Notes: generated by a model from the sequence alone, not told the origin. A DNA stretch of 64,000 nt from Deltaproteobacteria bacterium (GCA_947484175.1 CANKOI010000001.1:83752-147751); one strand, 5' to 3'; positions 18,625 through 30,333 are shown, numbered from the stretch's first letter. A program made the numbers and translations.

Positions 18625-19689
18625 TCAGGTGTCGAGGAGTCGGTCGACATAGGCGCGGAGTGCCGCGCCCGAGAGGTCTGGAATGGAGACGCCGAGATCG
18701 GCCAAGAGCCCGTGGGCATTCGTGCAGTCGAAGCTGAGATCGCTGGCGAGGTACACGAAGGGGTGGCCGAGCGCGGCATGCGCGCGAGCTTCGAGGCGGG
18801 TGGGGTTGCGGACGGCGCCGAGGCGCGGCGTCTGCACGCGGAGCCCCGGGAACCCCGTCCGGTCGGCGAGGGCGGCGAAGAAGGCCTCCTGAGTTGGCGG
18901 GTGGGCAAGGAGGTGGAAAGAACGATCGGCGGCGGCGGAGGACGTGACGAGCGCAGCGGCGGCCCCCCCGACCCAAGCGGACGGGGAGAGAGCAAGCCGG
19001 GCTCCCCGGATTCCGGGCACGCGCAGCTGGCTGCGCCAGTTGCGAGGGTTCCAGGCCTCCGTGGCGAGGAACCCACCTAGCGTGGTGAAGCAGTCGGGAT
19101 GGCCTTGGCTGTCGAGGCCGTCTACATGGCCGAGGCGCAGCACGAGCGCCTCCGTCCCGATGCGGGCGCACGCCGCCCGCACGGCCAGCTCGGCCTCCAA
19201 CATCCCCTCCTCGCCTGCGTTGTGGAAGGATTGGCCGACGTCGTACTCGCCCTCGTACGCCCGCCCGCCGCGCGCGCCCGCGACGTGCACCGTGGAGAGG
19301 AGTACAAAGCGCCGGGGGCGCAGCGCCGAGATGAGCTCTAGCGCGCCGTGTACGTTCCGTCGGCGCTGGCCGCGGGCGTCCTGGGGGAAGAACGCGCCGT
19401 CGAGGGCGGCGTGAACGACCACCTCCCAACTGCCGCTCATCAGGGCGCCCGTTCGCCCTCCCAGTTCCGCCTCGACGAGCGGCAGTTCACCCGCGCCCAC
19501 GGCCGTCGCGCGTGCGTCGGCCGCAAACGCGCCCCGCGGACGTACCATCACGCTCAGCTCATGCCCGAGCGCGCCCAGCGGCCCGAACAACAGGCGCCCG
19601 ACCCGTCCGGTCACCCCAGTCAGCAGCAGCTTGGCCACGAATGCTCGGTAACCCACGCGGCGTGCCCGTTCCCGCACAAAGTTCCCCAT
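18625..19689 (-). CDS. Extended SDR / NAD-dependent epimerase-like protein
   Basis: 354 aa. The Rossmann motif is GVTGRVG near residue 25, followed by a basic residue region (VMRPRG). FVLLSTVHVAG has the Ser-Thr of the SDR active region and EYDVGQSFHNAGEEGMLEAE carries the likely catalytic area, although the canonical YxxxK is not clear. It may thus be an atypical SDR with an NAD(P)-binding rather than redox role. The N-terminus is uncertain: the first 17 residues are basic, and a later start nearer AKLLLTG is possible. Confidence 0.75.
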   Translation of the reverse strand: MGNFVRERARRVGYRAFVAKLLLTGVTGRVGRLLFGPLGALGHELSVMVRPRGAFAADARATAVGAGELPLVEAELGGRTGALMSGSWEVVVHAALDGAFFPQDARGQRRRNVHGALELISALRPRRFVLLSTVHVAGARGGRAYEGEYDVGQSFHNAGEEGMLEAELAVRAACARIGTEALVLRLGHVDGLDSQGHPDCFTTLGGFLATEAWNPRNWRSQLRVPGIRGARLALSPSAWVGGAAAALVTSSAAADRSFHLLAHPPTQEAFFAALADRTGFPGLRVQTPRLGAVRNPTRLEARAHAALGHPFVYLASDLSFDCTNAHGLLADLGVSIPDLSGAALRAYVDRLLDT

Positions 19690-19716
19690 GCTGCCGCACT
19701 CGCGTTAGCCGCGCAC

Positions 19717-20286
19717 ATGACCTCCTTCCGCTCGTCCGCGTTCGTCGTGACTCTCCTCCTACTGGTGCCGGCCCCTGTCGCCGCCAAGCCAGCAGCCGCG
19801 GACTGGATGGCGAAGCCCGCCATCTTCAGCAACGCCGACGTCATCAACGGCCGCGGTGCGGCGCTCACCGCCGGCGTGCTTGGGAAGGTGCCCGAGACGC
19901 TCCAAGCGCAATCCGCCTTGGTGACGCTCCTCGACAAGCAGGGCCTCAGCCAAGTGGAGATTCTCTGCAACACTTCCGGGATCTACGAGCTGCAGAACGG
20001 CTCCGAGTTTGGGCGCCGCTCTTCTCTGGGCAGTCTTCACGCGGCAGTGTTCTCCGCGGTGGTGGGCAACTCGGGGAGCGGTGGCGGTGGCGGCGCGTTT
20101 GGCCGCTTGGAGCTCGCCGCCAGCGCGGGTGAGAAGTCCTACGCTGAGTTCATCAAGGGGCGAGAAGCGGAAGACCTCGTGGTCACCCTCGGCTGGATGA
20201 TGAAGGAAGGCCCGCAGGTCTACGCCACCCTCTACAGCGACCGCATCGAGCTGAACGTCGAAGCGCCGAAAGCCGTGAAGAAGTAG
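19717..20286 (+). CDS. Predicted exported protein, function unknown
   Basis: 189 aa from ATG at 19717; upstream ORF sequence is antisense to the SDR gene. A clear signal peptide ends at PVAA/KPAAADW (about residue 23). The mature part has one Cys, a Gly-run (GSGGGGGAFGRLEL) and a DLVVTLGWMMKEGP segment, and looks mixed alpha/beta. No family recognised. Convergent with kbl, 13 bp apart. Confidence 0.65.
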   Translation: MTSFRSSAFVVTLLLLVPAPVAAKPAAADWMAKPAIFSNADVINGRGAALTAGVLGKVPETLQAQSALVTLLDKQGLSQVEILCNTSGIYELQNGSEFGRRSSLGSLHAAVFSAVVGNSGSGGGGGAFGRLELAASAGEKSYAEFIKGREAEDLVVTLGWMMKEGPQVYATLYSDRIELNVEAPKAVKK

Positions 20287-20299
20287 GCGAGCGGCGCCG

Positions 20300-21490
20300 T
20301 CAGGCCACGACGCCCAGCTCGCGCCCCACCTTCACGAACGCCGCCACCGCCTGATCGATGTCGGGGATCGTGTGGGCGGCACTGAGCTGCACTCGGATGC
20401 GGGCCTGACCCTTCGGCACGACCGGAAAGCTGAAGCCGATCACGTAGATGCCTTCGGCGAGGAGGCGGGTGGCCATCTCCGTGGCGAGCCGGGCATCCCC
20501 CAAGAGGATCGGGCAGATGGGGTGGACACCCGGTCGGAGTTGGAACCCGGCGGCGGTCATGGCCGCGCGGAAGTGCGCCGTGTTGATTTCGAGGCGATCC
20601 CGGCGTTCCGTGCTCGCTGACAGGAGCTCGAACACCTTGATTGCGGCGCCCACGATCGGGGGCGCGACGGTGTTGCTGAACAGGTAGGGGCGGCTGCGCT
20701 GGCGCAGCAGGTCGATGACCTCCTGCCGGCCGCTGGTGAAGCCGCCTTGGCTGCCGCCGAGGGCCTTTCCCAGCGTGCTGGTGACAATGTCCACGCGGCC
20801 CATCACCCCGCAATGTTCGATGCTGCCGCGGCCGGTGCGGCCCACGAACCCCGTGGCGTGGCTGTCGTCGACCATCACCAGCGCCCCGTGGCGCTCCGCC
20901 ACGTCGCAGATGTCGGCGAGGGGGGCGATGTCCCCATCCATGGAGAACACGCCGTCCGTGGCCACCAGCTTGATGCGGGCGTCGGCGACGGAGGTGAGCT
21001 GGGCGTCGAGGTCGGCGAGGTCGAGGTGTTTGTAGCGGAGGCGTTTCGCCTTGGCGAGACGGATGCCGTCGATGATGCTGGCGTGGTTCAGTTCGTCGGA
21101 GATGATGGCGTCGTCTTCCCCGCAGAGGGTTTCGAACAGGCCTCCGTTGGCGTCGAAGCAGGAGCTGTAGAGGATGGTGTCGTCGGTGCCGAGGAACCGG
21201 GAAACGGCGGCTTCGAGCTCCTTGTGGATGTCTTGCGTGCCGCAGATGAAGCGTACGCTGGCCATGCCGAGGCCGTGGGAGTCGAGCGCGGCATGTGCGG
21301 CGTCGAGCAGGGCGGGATGATCGGCGAGCCCGAGGTAGTTGTTGGCGCAGAAGTTGAGCACCTCCGCGCCGCTCCGAACGCGGATTCGGCTCTGCTGCGG
21401 GGAGGTGATCACCCGCTCTTCCTTCCACGTGCCCGCCTCACGGATGGCGGTGAGGGCAGCGTTGAGCGGGGCCTTGGCGTGGTCGTACAT
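20300..21490 (-). CDS. kbl: 2-amino-3-ketobutyrate CoA ligase (glycine C-acetyltransferase)
   Basis: 396 aa, standard length. A PLP enzyme of the alpha-oxoamine synthase family that cleaves 2-amino-3-oxobutyrate with CoA to glycine and acetyl-CoA in threonine catabolism. Landmarks: [14 protein letters not shown] (residues 46-59), [18 protein letters not shown] with the PLP Asp near 208, and the Schiff-base Lys242 in [10 protein letters not shown]. Family specificity is supported by [13 protein letters not shown]. The usual partner tdh is not adjacent. The gene follows the flavoenzyme gene by 22 nt on the same strand. Confidence 0.94.
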   Translation of the reverse strand: MYDHAKAPLNAALTAIREAGTWKEERVITSPQQSRIRVRSGAEVLNFCANNYLGLADHPALLDAAHAALDSHGLGMASVRFICGTQDIHKELEAAVSRFLGTDDTILYSSCFDANGGLFETLCGEDDAIISDELNHASIIDGIRLAKAKRLRYKHLDLADLDAQLTSVADARIKLVATDGVFSMDGDIAPLADICDVAERHGALVMVDDSHATGFVGRTGRGSIEHCGVMGRVDIVTSTLGKALGGSQGGFTSGRQEVIDLLRQRSRPYLFSNTVAPPIVGAAIKVFELLSASTERRDRLEINTAHFRAAMTAAGFQLRPGVHPICPILLGDARLATEMATRLLAEGIYVIGFSFPVVPKGQARIRVQLSAAHTIPDIDQAVAAFVKVGRELGVVA

Positions 21491-21512
21491 GGGGGTCCGG
21501 CTAACCCGCGGC

Positions 21513-23015
21513 TCAGGGAGCGGTCGGGCGGCGCGCGGCGGCGCCTGCGCCCCCGAGGCGGCCCCCGTAGTACAGCGCCGAAGCGCTCCCCGAAAAGCCC
21601 CTGCCCGCTCCGCCGCCGGGCACCATGCCTACGCACTCTCCCGCCGCCCAGAGCCCCGGCACCGGCGTGCCCTCGGGGGTGAGCACCCGGCCGGCCGTGT
21701 CCGTGAGCACGCCGCCGAAGTTCTTGGCCAAGCCAGCGCGCACGCGCACGAAGACCCAGACAGCGCCCCGCAGCTGGTCGGTCGGGATCAGGTCATCCCC
21801 GAACTCGTCGGTCTGGGAGGTGAGCGCGAGGTCGTTGTACTCCCACACCTCCTGAATGACGGAGCTGTCGACCCCCGCCACCGAAGCGGCCACGGCCAGA
21901 TCGGGGTCCCGGACCAGCTCGTCGGAGCCCAACTCCAGCACCTCGCCGAACGAGTAGTACTCGGGAACAACGAGCGTGGCCCAGTTGTAGGCGGGAGGGG
22001 AAAACGTCAGGGTGTCGGGATCGTCGATCGCGGCCACGAGCCACACTCCCTGTTCGGGGGCCAACCCGACCACGTCGAAGGAGCCGAGCGACTTCTGGCC
22101 GATGAACCGCTGGCCGTCGGCGCCCACGAGCACATACGACGGGGTCTGGCCGAGGATGAGGGCTTCTCCAGTAGTCGTGCGCGGGTCCTCTACGGAGTGT
22201 ACGTACGCGCCGATGTCTTCGGGCCGGTGTCGAGCCGCGCCCACCGCGGTGAAGAAGGGGGTCCCGCCTCCGTTCGATGAGGGCAGCGTCTCGAAAATGG
22301 GGTCGAGCGCCACGAGATCTGGCCGCACCTCGGCGACCGCGGCGAGGTCTCGCAAGAATCCGCCAGTCGCGACCACCACACCGCCGGAGGCGGCCGTGGC
22401 GCCCGTCTCCCCCGTGGCCATGTCGCGCCAGTAAACGCCCACCACCGCACCGTCTTGCAGCGCTGGCCCGGTGACCTCCACTCCCGTTCTCAGGGTGTAG
22501 GCGGTTCCGGTGGTGATCTGCTCGAAGGGCGTGCCCTCTCCCGGCCAGCCCAAATCATGGATCCGCGCTTTGGTGCCCTCCCCGCTGGCCGCCCTAGGGC
22601 CGCTGACGCCGGCGCCGTGCTCATCGAGCCAGGACAGCGTTTCGCTCGTGCCGAGGAGGTAGGCGGTCACGCTCTCGCTCTGACCGTCTTCCCCGGTGGT
22701 CAACGTCCAGTCGGCCTGAGCCTCTTCGAGGGAGTCCACCACGCCCTGCTCGGTCTGCCAGGGTGTACCCGTGCCGTACGCCTGACCCGCCAGCCGCACT
22801 CCCCTCCCGGGCGTCGTTTCGCGCTCGAACATCACGACCGAGGCGCCGGCCGTTGTCGCCTCGATCGCCGCTGCCGCCCCGGCCGGCCCGCTGCCCACGA
22901 CGACCACGTCGTAGGTGGAGTCGAACACCGTCGGGCTAGCGGCCGCGGTATCGGCCGAGTCTTCCTCACGTGGCTGCTCGGCATTGCAGGCCACGGTCGC
23001 CGCGAAGAACAGCAT
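21513..23015 (-). CDS. FAD-dependent dehydrogenase of the fumarate-reductase flavoprotein family, predicted lipoprotein
   Basis: 500 aa. Residues 1-10 ([10 protein letters not shown]) look like a very short lipoprotein signal peptide with a lipobox; the n-region lacks a basic residue, so an upstream start or a cytoplasmic fate is possible. The FAD-binding motif is [17 protein letters not shown] near residue 37, with FERE at the end of the second strand. The C-terminal flavin region is [11 protein letters not shown] followed by [19 protein letters not shown]. This matches the family of fumarate reductase, 3-ketosteroid dehydrogenase and urocanate reductase flavoproteins; the substrate is not readable. 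It precedes kbl by 22 nt. Confidence 0.8.
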   Translation of the reverse strand: MLFFAATVACNAEQPREEDSADTAAASPTVFDSTYDVVVVGSGPAGAAAAIEATTAGASVVMFERETTPGRGVRLAGQAYGTGTPWQTEQGVVDSLEEAQADWTLTTGEDGQSESVTAYLLGTSETLSWLDEHGAGVSGPRAASGEGTKARIHDLGWPGEGTPFEQITTGTAYTLRTGVEVTGPALQDGAVVGVYWRDMATGETGATAASGGVVVATGGFLRDLAAVAEVRPDLVALDPIFETLPSSNGGGTPFFTAVGAARHRPEDIGAYVHSVEDPRTTTGEALILGQTPSYVLVGADGQRFIGQKSLGSFDVVGLAPEQGVWLVAAIDDPDTLTFSPPAYNWATLVVPEYYSFGEVLELGSDELVRDPDLAVAASVAGVDSSVIQEVWEYNDLALTSQTDEFGDDLIPTDQLRGAVWVFVRVRAGLAKNFGGVLTDTAGRVLTPEGTPVPGLWAAGECVGMVPGGGAGRGFSGSASALYYGGRLGGAGAAARRPTAP

Positions 23016-23070
23016 CGCGGGAATGTAGCCCTATCCACAGGCTACCCGCCATCGGTTGACCGGTGGCCGC

Positions 23071-24882
<1,812 letters not shown>

Positions 24883-24985
24883 GACGGCACCTGGGAGCGG
24901 AGGGGTCGCCGTTTCACCCGAAAGGACGGCTTGCGCAAGCAGCCCTCGGGGGATTCCCTGCCGCGATGGCGCCGCCCCGGAGGCC

Positions 24986-26500
24986 TCAGAAGTTCGGGAA
25001 CGCGTAGGTGAGTGACAACGGATCCCCTTCGAACGGGGGGAAGGCGATGGCCTTCACCGCAGAAGACAAACAGGCATCGAAGTCGGTTCCCTTCCAGTCG
25101 CCGCTCGGAATCTTCGCCGACGACACGCTGCCCGAAGTCTGGACGGTCATCTTCACCTTCACGCCGCTCGGAAAGTCGCCGCTGGCCTTCTGCTCCTTGA
25201 TGTAGCAGAGTTTCACACCCTTGTTGTTCTTCATCATGGTGTCGATCACCCGCGTGTCGAGCGTGGCGGCCTGCGGCGACGGGCCCTCGTCGGCCGGTTC
25301 GGCACCCTTCGCGGGCGCTGGTTTCGGCTTGCTGACCGCGGCCTCCGGCTTGGGAGCGATGCGTTCGGGGGGGGGGGCCGCCTTCGCCGGGGCCGGCTTG
25401 GGGGCCTCCACGGGCTTGGGCGCCACGGCAACGGCCTTGGGCGCTTCGACGAGAGGCGGCACCGCGACGGGGGGCGCGGCCTCGACGGGAGGCGTTGCGA
25501 CCTCGACGGGAGGCGTTGCGACCTCGACGGGAGGCTTTGCGGCCTCGACGGGAGGCTTTGCGGCCTCGGCTGGGGGGGCGACGACCGGGCGGGCGATCGG
25601 GGCGACCTCCGGCGAGGGGCCGCCCATCGCGGAGAGGCCGCCACCCGCGAGAAAGTGTGCCAAGCCGAGGATGACGGCGAGGAAGAAACCGCCGGCCACT
25701 CCCAGCACGATGCTGGCCGGTCGAACACCGCGCCCACCGGTGAGGATGATCAGGGCGGCGCCCGCACATCCGAAGACCGACATGAAGGTGCCGATGGCGC
25801 CGATGGGGCTCAACACGAGGAAGGCCCCGGCGACGTGGATGAGGGCGCCGAACAGGCCGACCCCGGCAAGAAGCATGGCGAACGTGAGGTCGCCGCGCGG
25901 ATCATGGTGCGAGGCGACGGACTCCGCCGGGGGCGGGGGGGCAGCGGCCGGTGGCCGAACCGCGATCGGAGGCGGCTGAGGCGCGCGCGGCGGCGGCGCG
26001 CCTCGCTTCGCTGGCGGCGGCGGGGGACCTACGGACGGCCCCGCTGGAGGTGCGCCTGGCGGTCCGCCTGGCGGGGGCGGAAACGGCGACGCGGCAGGCA
26101 CGAAGGGGGGAGGGGGCTCGGGCTCGGGCGCCTGCACCACGGTGTCGCGCTCGCCGCCCTCGGGCTTGGGGGCCGCGGGGGCGGCGCGAGGCACTGTGGA
26201 CTCTGCTCCGGAGTTGTCGGGCGACACCTGGGTGGGTCGCGGATCCATGCTGCCATCGTCGCTGGGGGGCGTCGCGCGGGCGCGGGCTTGCTTTTCCAGC
26301 TCGGCCGCGCTGGTGATCAACGTCCGTTCGTCTGCCGCACTTTCCGCTTGGGGATCGCCTTCGGGGGCCGGCGCCTGATCCGGGCGCCGGATGAGGATGG
26401 GACTTCCGCACTTCCGGCACGTGGCCTTGTTCACGTCGCGCGTGAGCTTGGAGTCGGGGATCTTATAGGATGCACCGCAGTTATCGCATACGACGCGCAT
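24986..26500 (-). CDS. MJ0042-type zinc-ribbon membrane protein with AgmX/PglI-type C-terminal domain
   Basis: 504 aa. The N-terminal zinc ribbon has Cys5, Cys8, Cys28 and Cys31. A Pro/Ala-rich region spans about residues 40-200, and three to four hydrophobic segments about 210-295 ([54 protein letters not shown]). A second Pro/Val/Ala repeat linker follows. The last 95 residues ([20 protein letters not shown] ... [19 protein letters not shown]) resemble the TonB-like domain of AgmX/PglI proteins, known from adventurous gliding in Myxococcus. Envelope-spanning role is inferred. A TTGACA promoter precedes it. Confidence 0.82.
   Translation of the reverse strand: MRVVCDNCGASYKIPDSKLTRDVNKATCRKCGSPILIRRPDQAPAPEGDPQAESAADERTLITSAAELEKQARARATPPSDDGSMDPRPTQVSPDNSGAESTVPRAAPAAPKPEGGERDTVVQAPEPEPPPPFVPAASPFPPPPGGPPGAPPAGPSVGPPPPPAKRGAPPPRAPQPPPIAVRPPAAAPPPPAESVASHHDPRGDLTFAMLLAGVGLFGALIHVAGAFLVLSPIGAIGTFMSVFGCAGAALIILTGGRGVRPASIVLGVAGGFFLAVILGLAHFLAGGGLSAMGGPSPEVAPIARPVVAPPAEAAKPPVEAAKPPVEVATPPVEVATPPVEAAPPVAVPPLVEAPKAVAVAPKPVEAPKPAPAKAAPPPERIAPKPEAAVSKPKPAPAKGAEPADEGPSPQAATLDTRVIDTMMKNNKGVKLCYIKEQKASGDFPSGVKVKMTVQTSGSVSSAKIPSGDWKGTDFDACLSSAVKAIAFPPFEGDPLSLTYAFPNF
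25480..25563. repeat. 21-bp tandem repeat, four copies
   Basis: Units of CCTCGACGGGAGGCGTTGCGA, the last two with CTTTGCGG endings, inside the AgmX-like gene. They encode a 7-residue Pro-Pro-Val-Glu repeat in the periplasmic linker, so copy number sets linker length in frame. Confidence 0.85.
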
Positions 26501-26531
26501 GGATAGATTCCCTTGGCTGGGCGAACGGCCG

Positions 26532-26560
26532 AACCTACGGGTTCAGCCGCTGTTTGTCAA
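26532..26560 (-). promoter_or_regulatory. Predicted promoter of the AgmX-like gene
   Basis: On the minus strand, a perfect TTGACA (26555-26560) and TAGGTT (26532-26537) are spaced by 17 bp, giving a leader of about 25 nt. The upstream gene ends at 26572, so the promoter sits directly in the short gap. Confidence 0.55.
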
Positions 26561-26571
26561 TCGTTGCGGGG

Positions 26572-27603
26572 TCAGGGGGGCGTGACGATGAGGCTCCATT
26601 CCGCGGACTCGTGCACGGTCAACACGGGTGCCGGCTGGGCCGCAGCGATCGCAGCGGAGGTGCCCCCGCCTACGACGGCGACCAGCCCAACCCAGAACCA
26701 CCAACGGCTGGTGATCGGCCCGTCTTCGATGCGGACGGCCCGCCCCGTCTTGATACGAACGGGCTCGTCGCGGCCGCCCGAGGCGGACTTCGTGGTGGTC
26801 CGTGGCGCGGCGGGGGCGATCGTGGTGCTGCCGGTTCGCTCCGGAGGGGCTGCCGCCGCAACGGGCGCGGCGCTCAGCTGCCCGGCGAGCTGCCCGGCGA
26901 GCTCCTCCCAGTCGAGCCCAGCCGCGTTCACCGGAAGCTCCACGGAGGCATCTACGGTATGGGCCTCGCCGTCGAGCTTGTAGAGCAAGAGGTGGACGTC
27001 GCCATCCGCGCGGATGACGCCAACCACCAGCGCGTCGGTACCGAGGGCAGAAAGCAGCCCGAGGACGGTGTCGTCGTCGGGGGGAGCCCAAGCCGTGCGG
27101 GCCAGGCCGGCGTCCACCTCTGCCAGCATCTTCGCGGCTGTGCCCCTCACCGCGGGGTGCGTGGCCGCGTAGCCCGGCCAGAAGGTGGCGAGCGCCGTGA
27201 GGTCTTCGCGGGCGAGCAGCGTGTCGCCCAGCGAGAGTCGCGCTTCGGCGAGGCTCCACGCCACGTCGGCCAGTTCACTTCGCCGCGCCCACCCCGAGCC
27301 GGCCCCGAGGTGCAGGCGCGCGGCTTCGTCGAGCGCCGCTACGGCCTCCTTCGCACGGCCTTTCGAGAACAGGACCCGCCCTTCCGCGTAGCGCGTGCGT
27401 GCCTGCTCCAACGCCTCCTCGTGGCCGGCGGCGAGGGCGGCAGCGGCTGCGGTGGCTAGGGACACCTCGAGGCGCTCCAAGGCCAGCGCGTCCCGGAGCG
27501 TGTCGGTGGCGGCCGCCGCTTCGTCCCCAGACACCCCGCGCGCATCGAGGGGGAGCACCGCGAGGGAGGCGGCGAAGACGGGACCGGCGAGGAGGAGCAT
27601 CAT
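26572..27603 (-). CDS. Predicted exported protein with tetratricopeptide-like helices and C-terminal membrane segment
   Basis: 343 aa from ATG at 27603 (a second ATG follows directly). A signal peptide (MMLLLAGPVFAASLAVLPLDARG) is followed by about 150 residues of Ala/Leu-rich helices with TPR-like spacing (ARTRYAEGRVLFSKGRAKEAVAALDEAARL). A small alpha/beta domain comes next (ALGTDALVVGVIRADGDVHLLLYKLDGE). A Thr/Ala/Pro linker leads to one membrane segment (WWFWVGLVAVVGGGTSAAIAA). This layout is frequent in Myxococcota PEGA/TPR-type proteins, but no PEGA domain is seen. Function unknown. The longer ORF is a shadow over the divergent gene. Confidence 0.75.
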   Translation of the reverse strand: MMLLLAGPVFAASLAVLPLDARGVSGDEAAAATDTLRDALALERLEVSLATAAAAALAAGHEEALEQARTRYAEGRVLFSKGRAKEAVAALDEAARLHLGAGSGWARRSELADVAWSLAEARLSLGDTLLAREDLTALATFWPGYAATHPAVRGTAAKMLAEVDAGLARTAWAPPDDDTVLGLLSALGTDALVVGVIRADGDVHLLLYKLDGEAHTVDASVELPVNAAGLDWEELAGQLAGQLSAAPVAAAAPPERTGSTTIAPAAPRTTTKSASGGRDEPVRIKTGRAVRIEDGPITSRWWFWVGLVAVVGGGTSAAIAAAQPAPVLTVHESAEWSLIVTPP

Positions 27604-27669
27604 GGGCGGAACGGGGGGCCGTAGCGGAAACTTACGGCCGGCCGGGTCGTTAACCGCTACACGGCGGGT

Positions 27670-28392
27670 ATGGGCTTGTTCCTCCTCGCTGCGGGCTGTG
27701 TACCAGCAGCCGTGTACGGCCTTCGCTTCGACGGCGGCATGCCCGAGGCCACGGAGCTGAGCGCGGTCGGAGGCGTGTTTCCGGGCTTCGCCGGCGCCGC
27801 GATGCCCCTCGCCGACACCGCGGTGGTGGGCTTTCAGGGCCGGCAACGCCTCTCGGAGGGGGTGGCGGTGGCGCTCGCCGGCGGCGTGGCCGCGGACTCG
27901 CTCGAAGGCAACCCTGTGGGGGTTGTCGAGATCGAAGTTCAGGGCCGGGTCCTCGACGAAGCGCCGGTCACGCTCAGCCTCCTCGGCGGGGTGGATGGGT
28001 ACGGGCAAGTTGGCAATGAGGGAGGCCTGATCGGGGTTCATGCCGGCCTCGTGGTCTCGCGCCACGTGGGCGGAGACGTTCGCCCCTACCTGGCGGCAAA
28101 GGTGAACCCGATCCTCAACGTCGGGGACGAGGTCTTTCCGTGGGTACAGTACGGTGGCGGGCTGTCGTGGCGGCCGGAGCTGACGCCCGCCGCCCGCGGC
28201 CTTCTCGCCCTCGAGGCCAGCGGCTACCGGGGTTTCGGAGCCAACCTCAGCGACCGCGAGGATCTCGTCATGTGGGGAATGATGCTGCAGGTGGGCGCCA
28301 GCTTCGGCAACCGCAGCGCCCTCAGCGCCAGGAGCGGAGCAGATCGGCCAGACGCACGTATTGCTCGGGCCGATTGTAGAGCTGCCCGCTGA
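27670..28392 (+). CDS. Predicted lipoprotein / small beta-barrel-like protein
   Basis: 240 aa with a very short signal sequence and lipobox (LLAAGC, Cys10). The rest has alternating hydrophobic, Gly-rich strands (VAVALAGGVAADS, IGVHAGLVVSRHVGG, LVMWGMMLQVGASFG) as in outer-membrane barrels. The last 24 residues after GASFGN are Arg/Ala/Asp-rich and lie wholly over the 3' end of the convergent aminotransferase gene (71-bp overlap), so this tail may be an accidental extension. Function unknown. Confidence 0.65.
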   Translation: MGLFLLAAGCVPAAVYGLRFDGGMPEATELSAVGGVFPGFAGAAMPLADTAVVGFQGRQRLSEGVAVALAGGVAADSLEGNPVGVVEIEVQGRVLDEAPVTLSLLGGVDGYGQVGNEGGLIGVHAGLVVSRHVGGDVRPYLAAKVNPILNVGDEVFPWVQYGGGLSWRPELTPAARGLLALEASGYRGFGANLSDREDLVMWGMMLQVGASFGNRSALSARSGADRPDARIARADCRAAR

Positions 28393-29476
28393 TTCGTACG
28401 AACGAACGGTGGTCGTAGCTGGTGAAGGGCACCTCGATGCGGTGCTCGCCGTACATCCGCGCGGTCAGGAGGGGGCCGTCCGCCGGGGTTGCCCACGGCA
28501 CCTGCACGGCGGCCATGGGCCCGTACCACGTGGGGTCGTCGGGGTGGGGAAGGTCGACACCGAGGGCGTGAGCGAGTCGCTGCCGGCCCTCCTGGACCAG
28601 CGCGTGATTGCTGGCGCGAACGTCGTCCAACCCCAAGGCTTCGAGTCGGTCGAGCGCGGCGGGCACCGCCAGCCACGCTGTGGGGTCGAACGTGCCGGTC
28701 CATTCGAACTCGGCGGCGAGCCCCAGCTCGTAGCCGTGACTGGTGACGGTGGGGTGCGCTCGCTGACGCCAATCGGGATGCACCCAGAGAAACGCTGCGC
28801 CTTTGGGGGCGCACACCCACTTGTGAAGGTTTCCCGTGTAGAAGTCTGGAGCCAGCTCCGAAATCGTCAGCGGGAGCAGTCCCGGCGCGTGGGCGCCGTC
28901 TACGAGTACGGCGACGCCGCGGGAGCGCGCGAGGTCCACGAGTTGGGCCACGGGGAGCACGAGCGCGGTGGCGCTGGTCACGTGGTCCACGATCACGAGG
29001 CGGGTGCGGGGCGAGAAGGCGGCGGCGAAGGCCTCGACCACCTGTTCGGGCCGCTGGATGGGAAAGGGCAGCACCGCGGCCACCTGCCGCACGCCGTGGC
29101 GGTGCTCCAGCCGGACCAGCGCACGCCTCACGGCGTTGTAGCCGTGATCGCAGCGCACCACCTCGTCGCCCTCGCGCCAGTCGAGGCTCTCCAGCGCGGC
29201 CTGCACGCCGTGCGTCGCGTTGGGCACCAAGACCAGGCCGGCGGCATCGGCGTTCAGGAACGTTGAGAGGCGGGCACGCACGGCATCGAGGCGCGCGGGC
29301 AGCTCCCGGCCGAGGAAGTGCACCGGCTCACGCTCCATCTCCTCGCGAAGCGCAGTCTGCACCGCGAGCACCGAGCGGGGCGTGGCCCCGAAGCTGCCGT
29401 GGTTGAGGTAATCCACGGCGGGGTCCAGCCCCCACTCGGCCACGAGATCGGCGGAGCCGGTCGTCCAGGATGCCAT
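28322..29476 (-). CDS. PLP-dependent aminotransferase class V family protein (isopenicillin N epimerase-like)
   Basis: 384 aa. N-terminal YLNHGSFGATPRSVL (residues 23-37) is the class V signature seen in isopenicillin N epimerase-like and cysteine desulfurase-like enzymes. PLP ligands: LVDGAHAPG (Asp and His) near residue 196, and the Schiff-base Lys in YTGNLHKWVCAPKG near residue 220. The family includes epimerases, desulfurases and lyases; the reaction cannot be chosen from sequence alone. No SUF or isc partner is adjacent. Confidence 0.88.
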   Translation of the reverse strand: MASWTTGSADLVAEWGLDPAVDYLNHGSFGATPRSVLAVQTALREEMEREPVHFLGRELPARLDAVRARLSTFLNADAAGLVLVPNATHGVQAALESLDWREGDEVVRCDHGYNAVRRALVRLEHRHGVRQVAAVLPFPIQRPEQVVEAFAAAFSPRTRLVIVDHVTSATALVLPVAQLVDLARSRGVAVLVDGAHAPGLLPLTISELAPDFYTGNLHKWVCAPKGAAFLWVHPDWRQRAHPTVTSHGYELGLAAEFEWTGTFDPTAWLAVPAALDRLEALGLDDVRASNHALVQEGRQRLAHALGVDLPHPDDPTWYGPMAAVQVPWATPADGPLLTARMYGEHRIEVPFTSYDHRSFVRISGQLYNRPEQYVRLADLLRSWR

Positions 29477-29534
29477 CCGCGAGGCTATCCCGATGCCCGG
29501 TCAGGGCCGCCGCGCGGGCTGGTTAGGACGGGGC

Positions 29535-30329
29535 ATGCTCCTCCTCCTCCTGCCGTTCGCGCTCGCCGAAGAGTCCACGTTTGTCGGGGCTCGCGCCGAG
29601 GCGGAGGTGAGGAAGTCCCCCGAAGCGTTCGCCGCTGCCGAGCTGGGAGGCATCCTCTCCTTCGGCAACACCGAGTCGATGGCGCTGACCGGCCAAGGAG
29701 GTGCGTCGTATCGGTGGGGAGACAACGCGGTGGGCGGCACATTCGGGGTGAATTGGGGGCAGTCGCGGATCGACACCGACGGCGATGGTCGCCTCAACGA
29801 CGCCGAGCGCCGAGCCGACTTCGTGAAGACGGCGGAGCGGGAAGCGGCAACGCTCCGGTACGATCGGTTCCTCGGCTCCACCTACAGCCTCTATGCGTTG
29901 GGTGGGGCGTTCACGGACTCCTTCGCAGGCTACGACTTCCGGGTGAACGGCCAGTTCGGCGTGTCCCGGAGTTTCGTCGCCCGGCCCACGGCGGTCCTGA
30001 AGGCCGAGCTCGGGGTCGACATCGCGCGCGAGGATTTCGTGGACGAAGTCGTGCCGAACGCGCAGACCGTACCCTCGGCGCGCCTGCAGATCGGTGGGAA
30101 ATATGCCTTCAATTCGCACGTGTCCTTCGAGGACACCGTTGAGGTCTACGAGAGCCTGCTCGACTACGAAGATTTCCGGCTCAACAACACGGCAGCGGTC
30201 ACCTCCTCACTCACCGGCCGCGTGAGCCTGAAGTTGAGCCATGTCCTCGCCTTCGACAATGTTCCGGTCGAAGGCTACCAGTCGCTTGACCACAGCACGC
30301 TGGCGTCGCTGGTCCTCACCTTCCTGTGA
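29535..30329 (+). CDS. DUF481-type outer-membrane beta-barrel protein with EF-hand-like loop
   Basis: 264 aa from ATG at 29535, preceded by AGGACGGGG; the longer ORF adds an Arg-rich leader. A signal peptide (LLLLLPFALA/EE) is followed by barrel-like amphipathic strands (GILSFGNTESMALTGQGGAS, KLSHVLAFDNVPVEGYQSLD) ending in LASLVLTFL, a typical C-terminal strand with terminal aromatic preceding Leu. The overall pattern fits the DUF481 family of salt-induced outer-membrane proteins. Unusually, residues 80-91 form a canonical EF-hand loop, DTDGDGRLNDAE. Confidence 0.8.
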   Translation: MLLLLLPFALAEESTFVGARAEAEVRKSPEAFAAAELGGILSFGNTESMALTGQGGASYRWGDNAVGGTFGVNWGQSRIDTDGDGRLNDAERRADFVKTAEREAATLRYDRFLGSTYSLYALGGAFTDSFAGYDFRVNGQFGVSRSFVARPTAVLKAELGVDIAREDFVDEVVPNAQTVPSARLQIGGKYAFNSHVSFEDTVEVYESLLDYEDFRLNNTAAVTSSLTGRVSLKLSHVLAFDNVPVEGYQSLDHSTLASLVLTFL

Positions 30330-30333
30330 CCGG

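Noticed and set aside
24929-24940. Palindrome GCTTGCGCAAGC between the AgmX-like gene and typA
   Set aside because: Perfect 12-bp palindrome but no loop or second copy; too short to call an operator or terminator.
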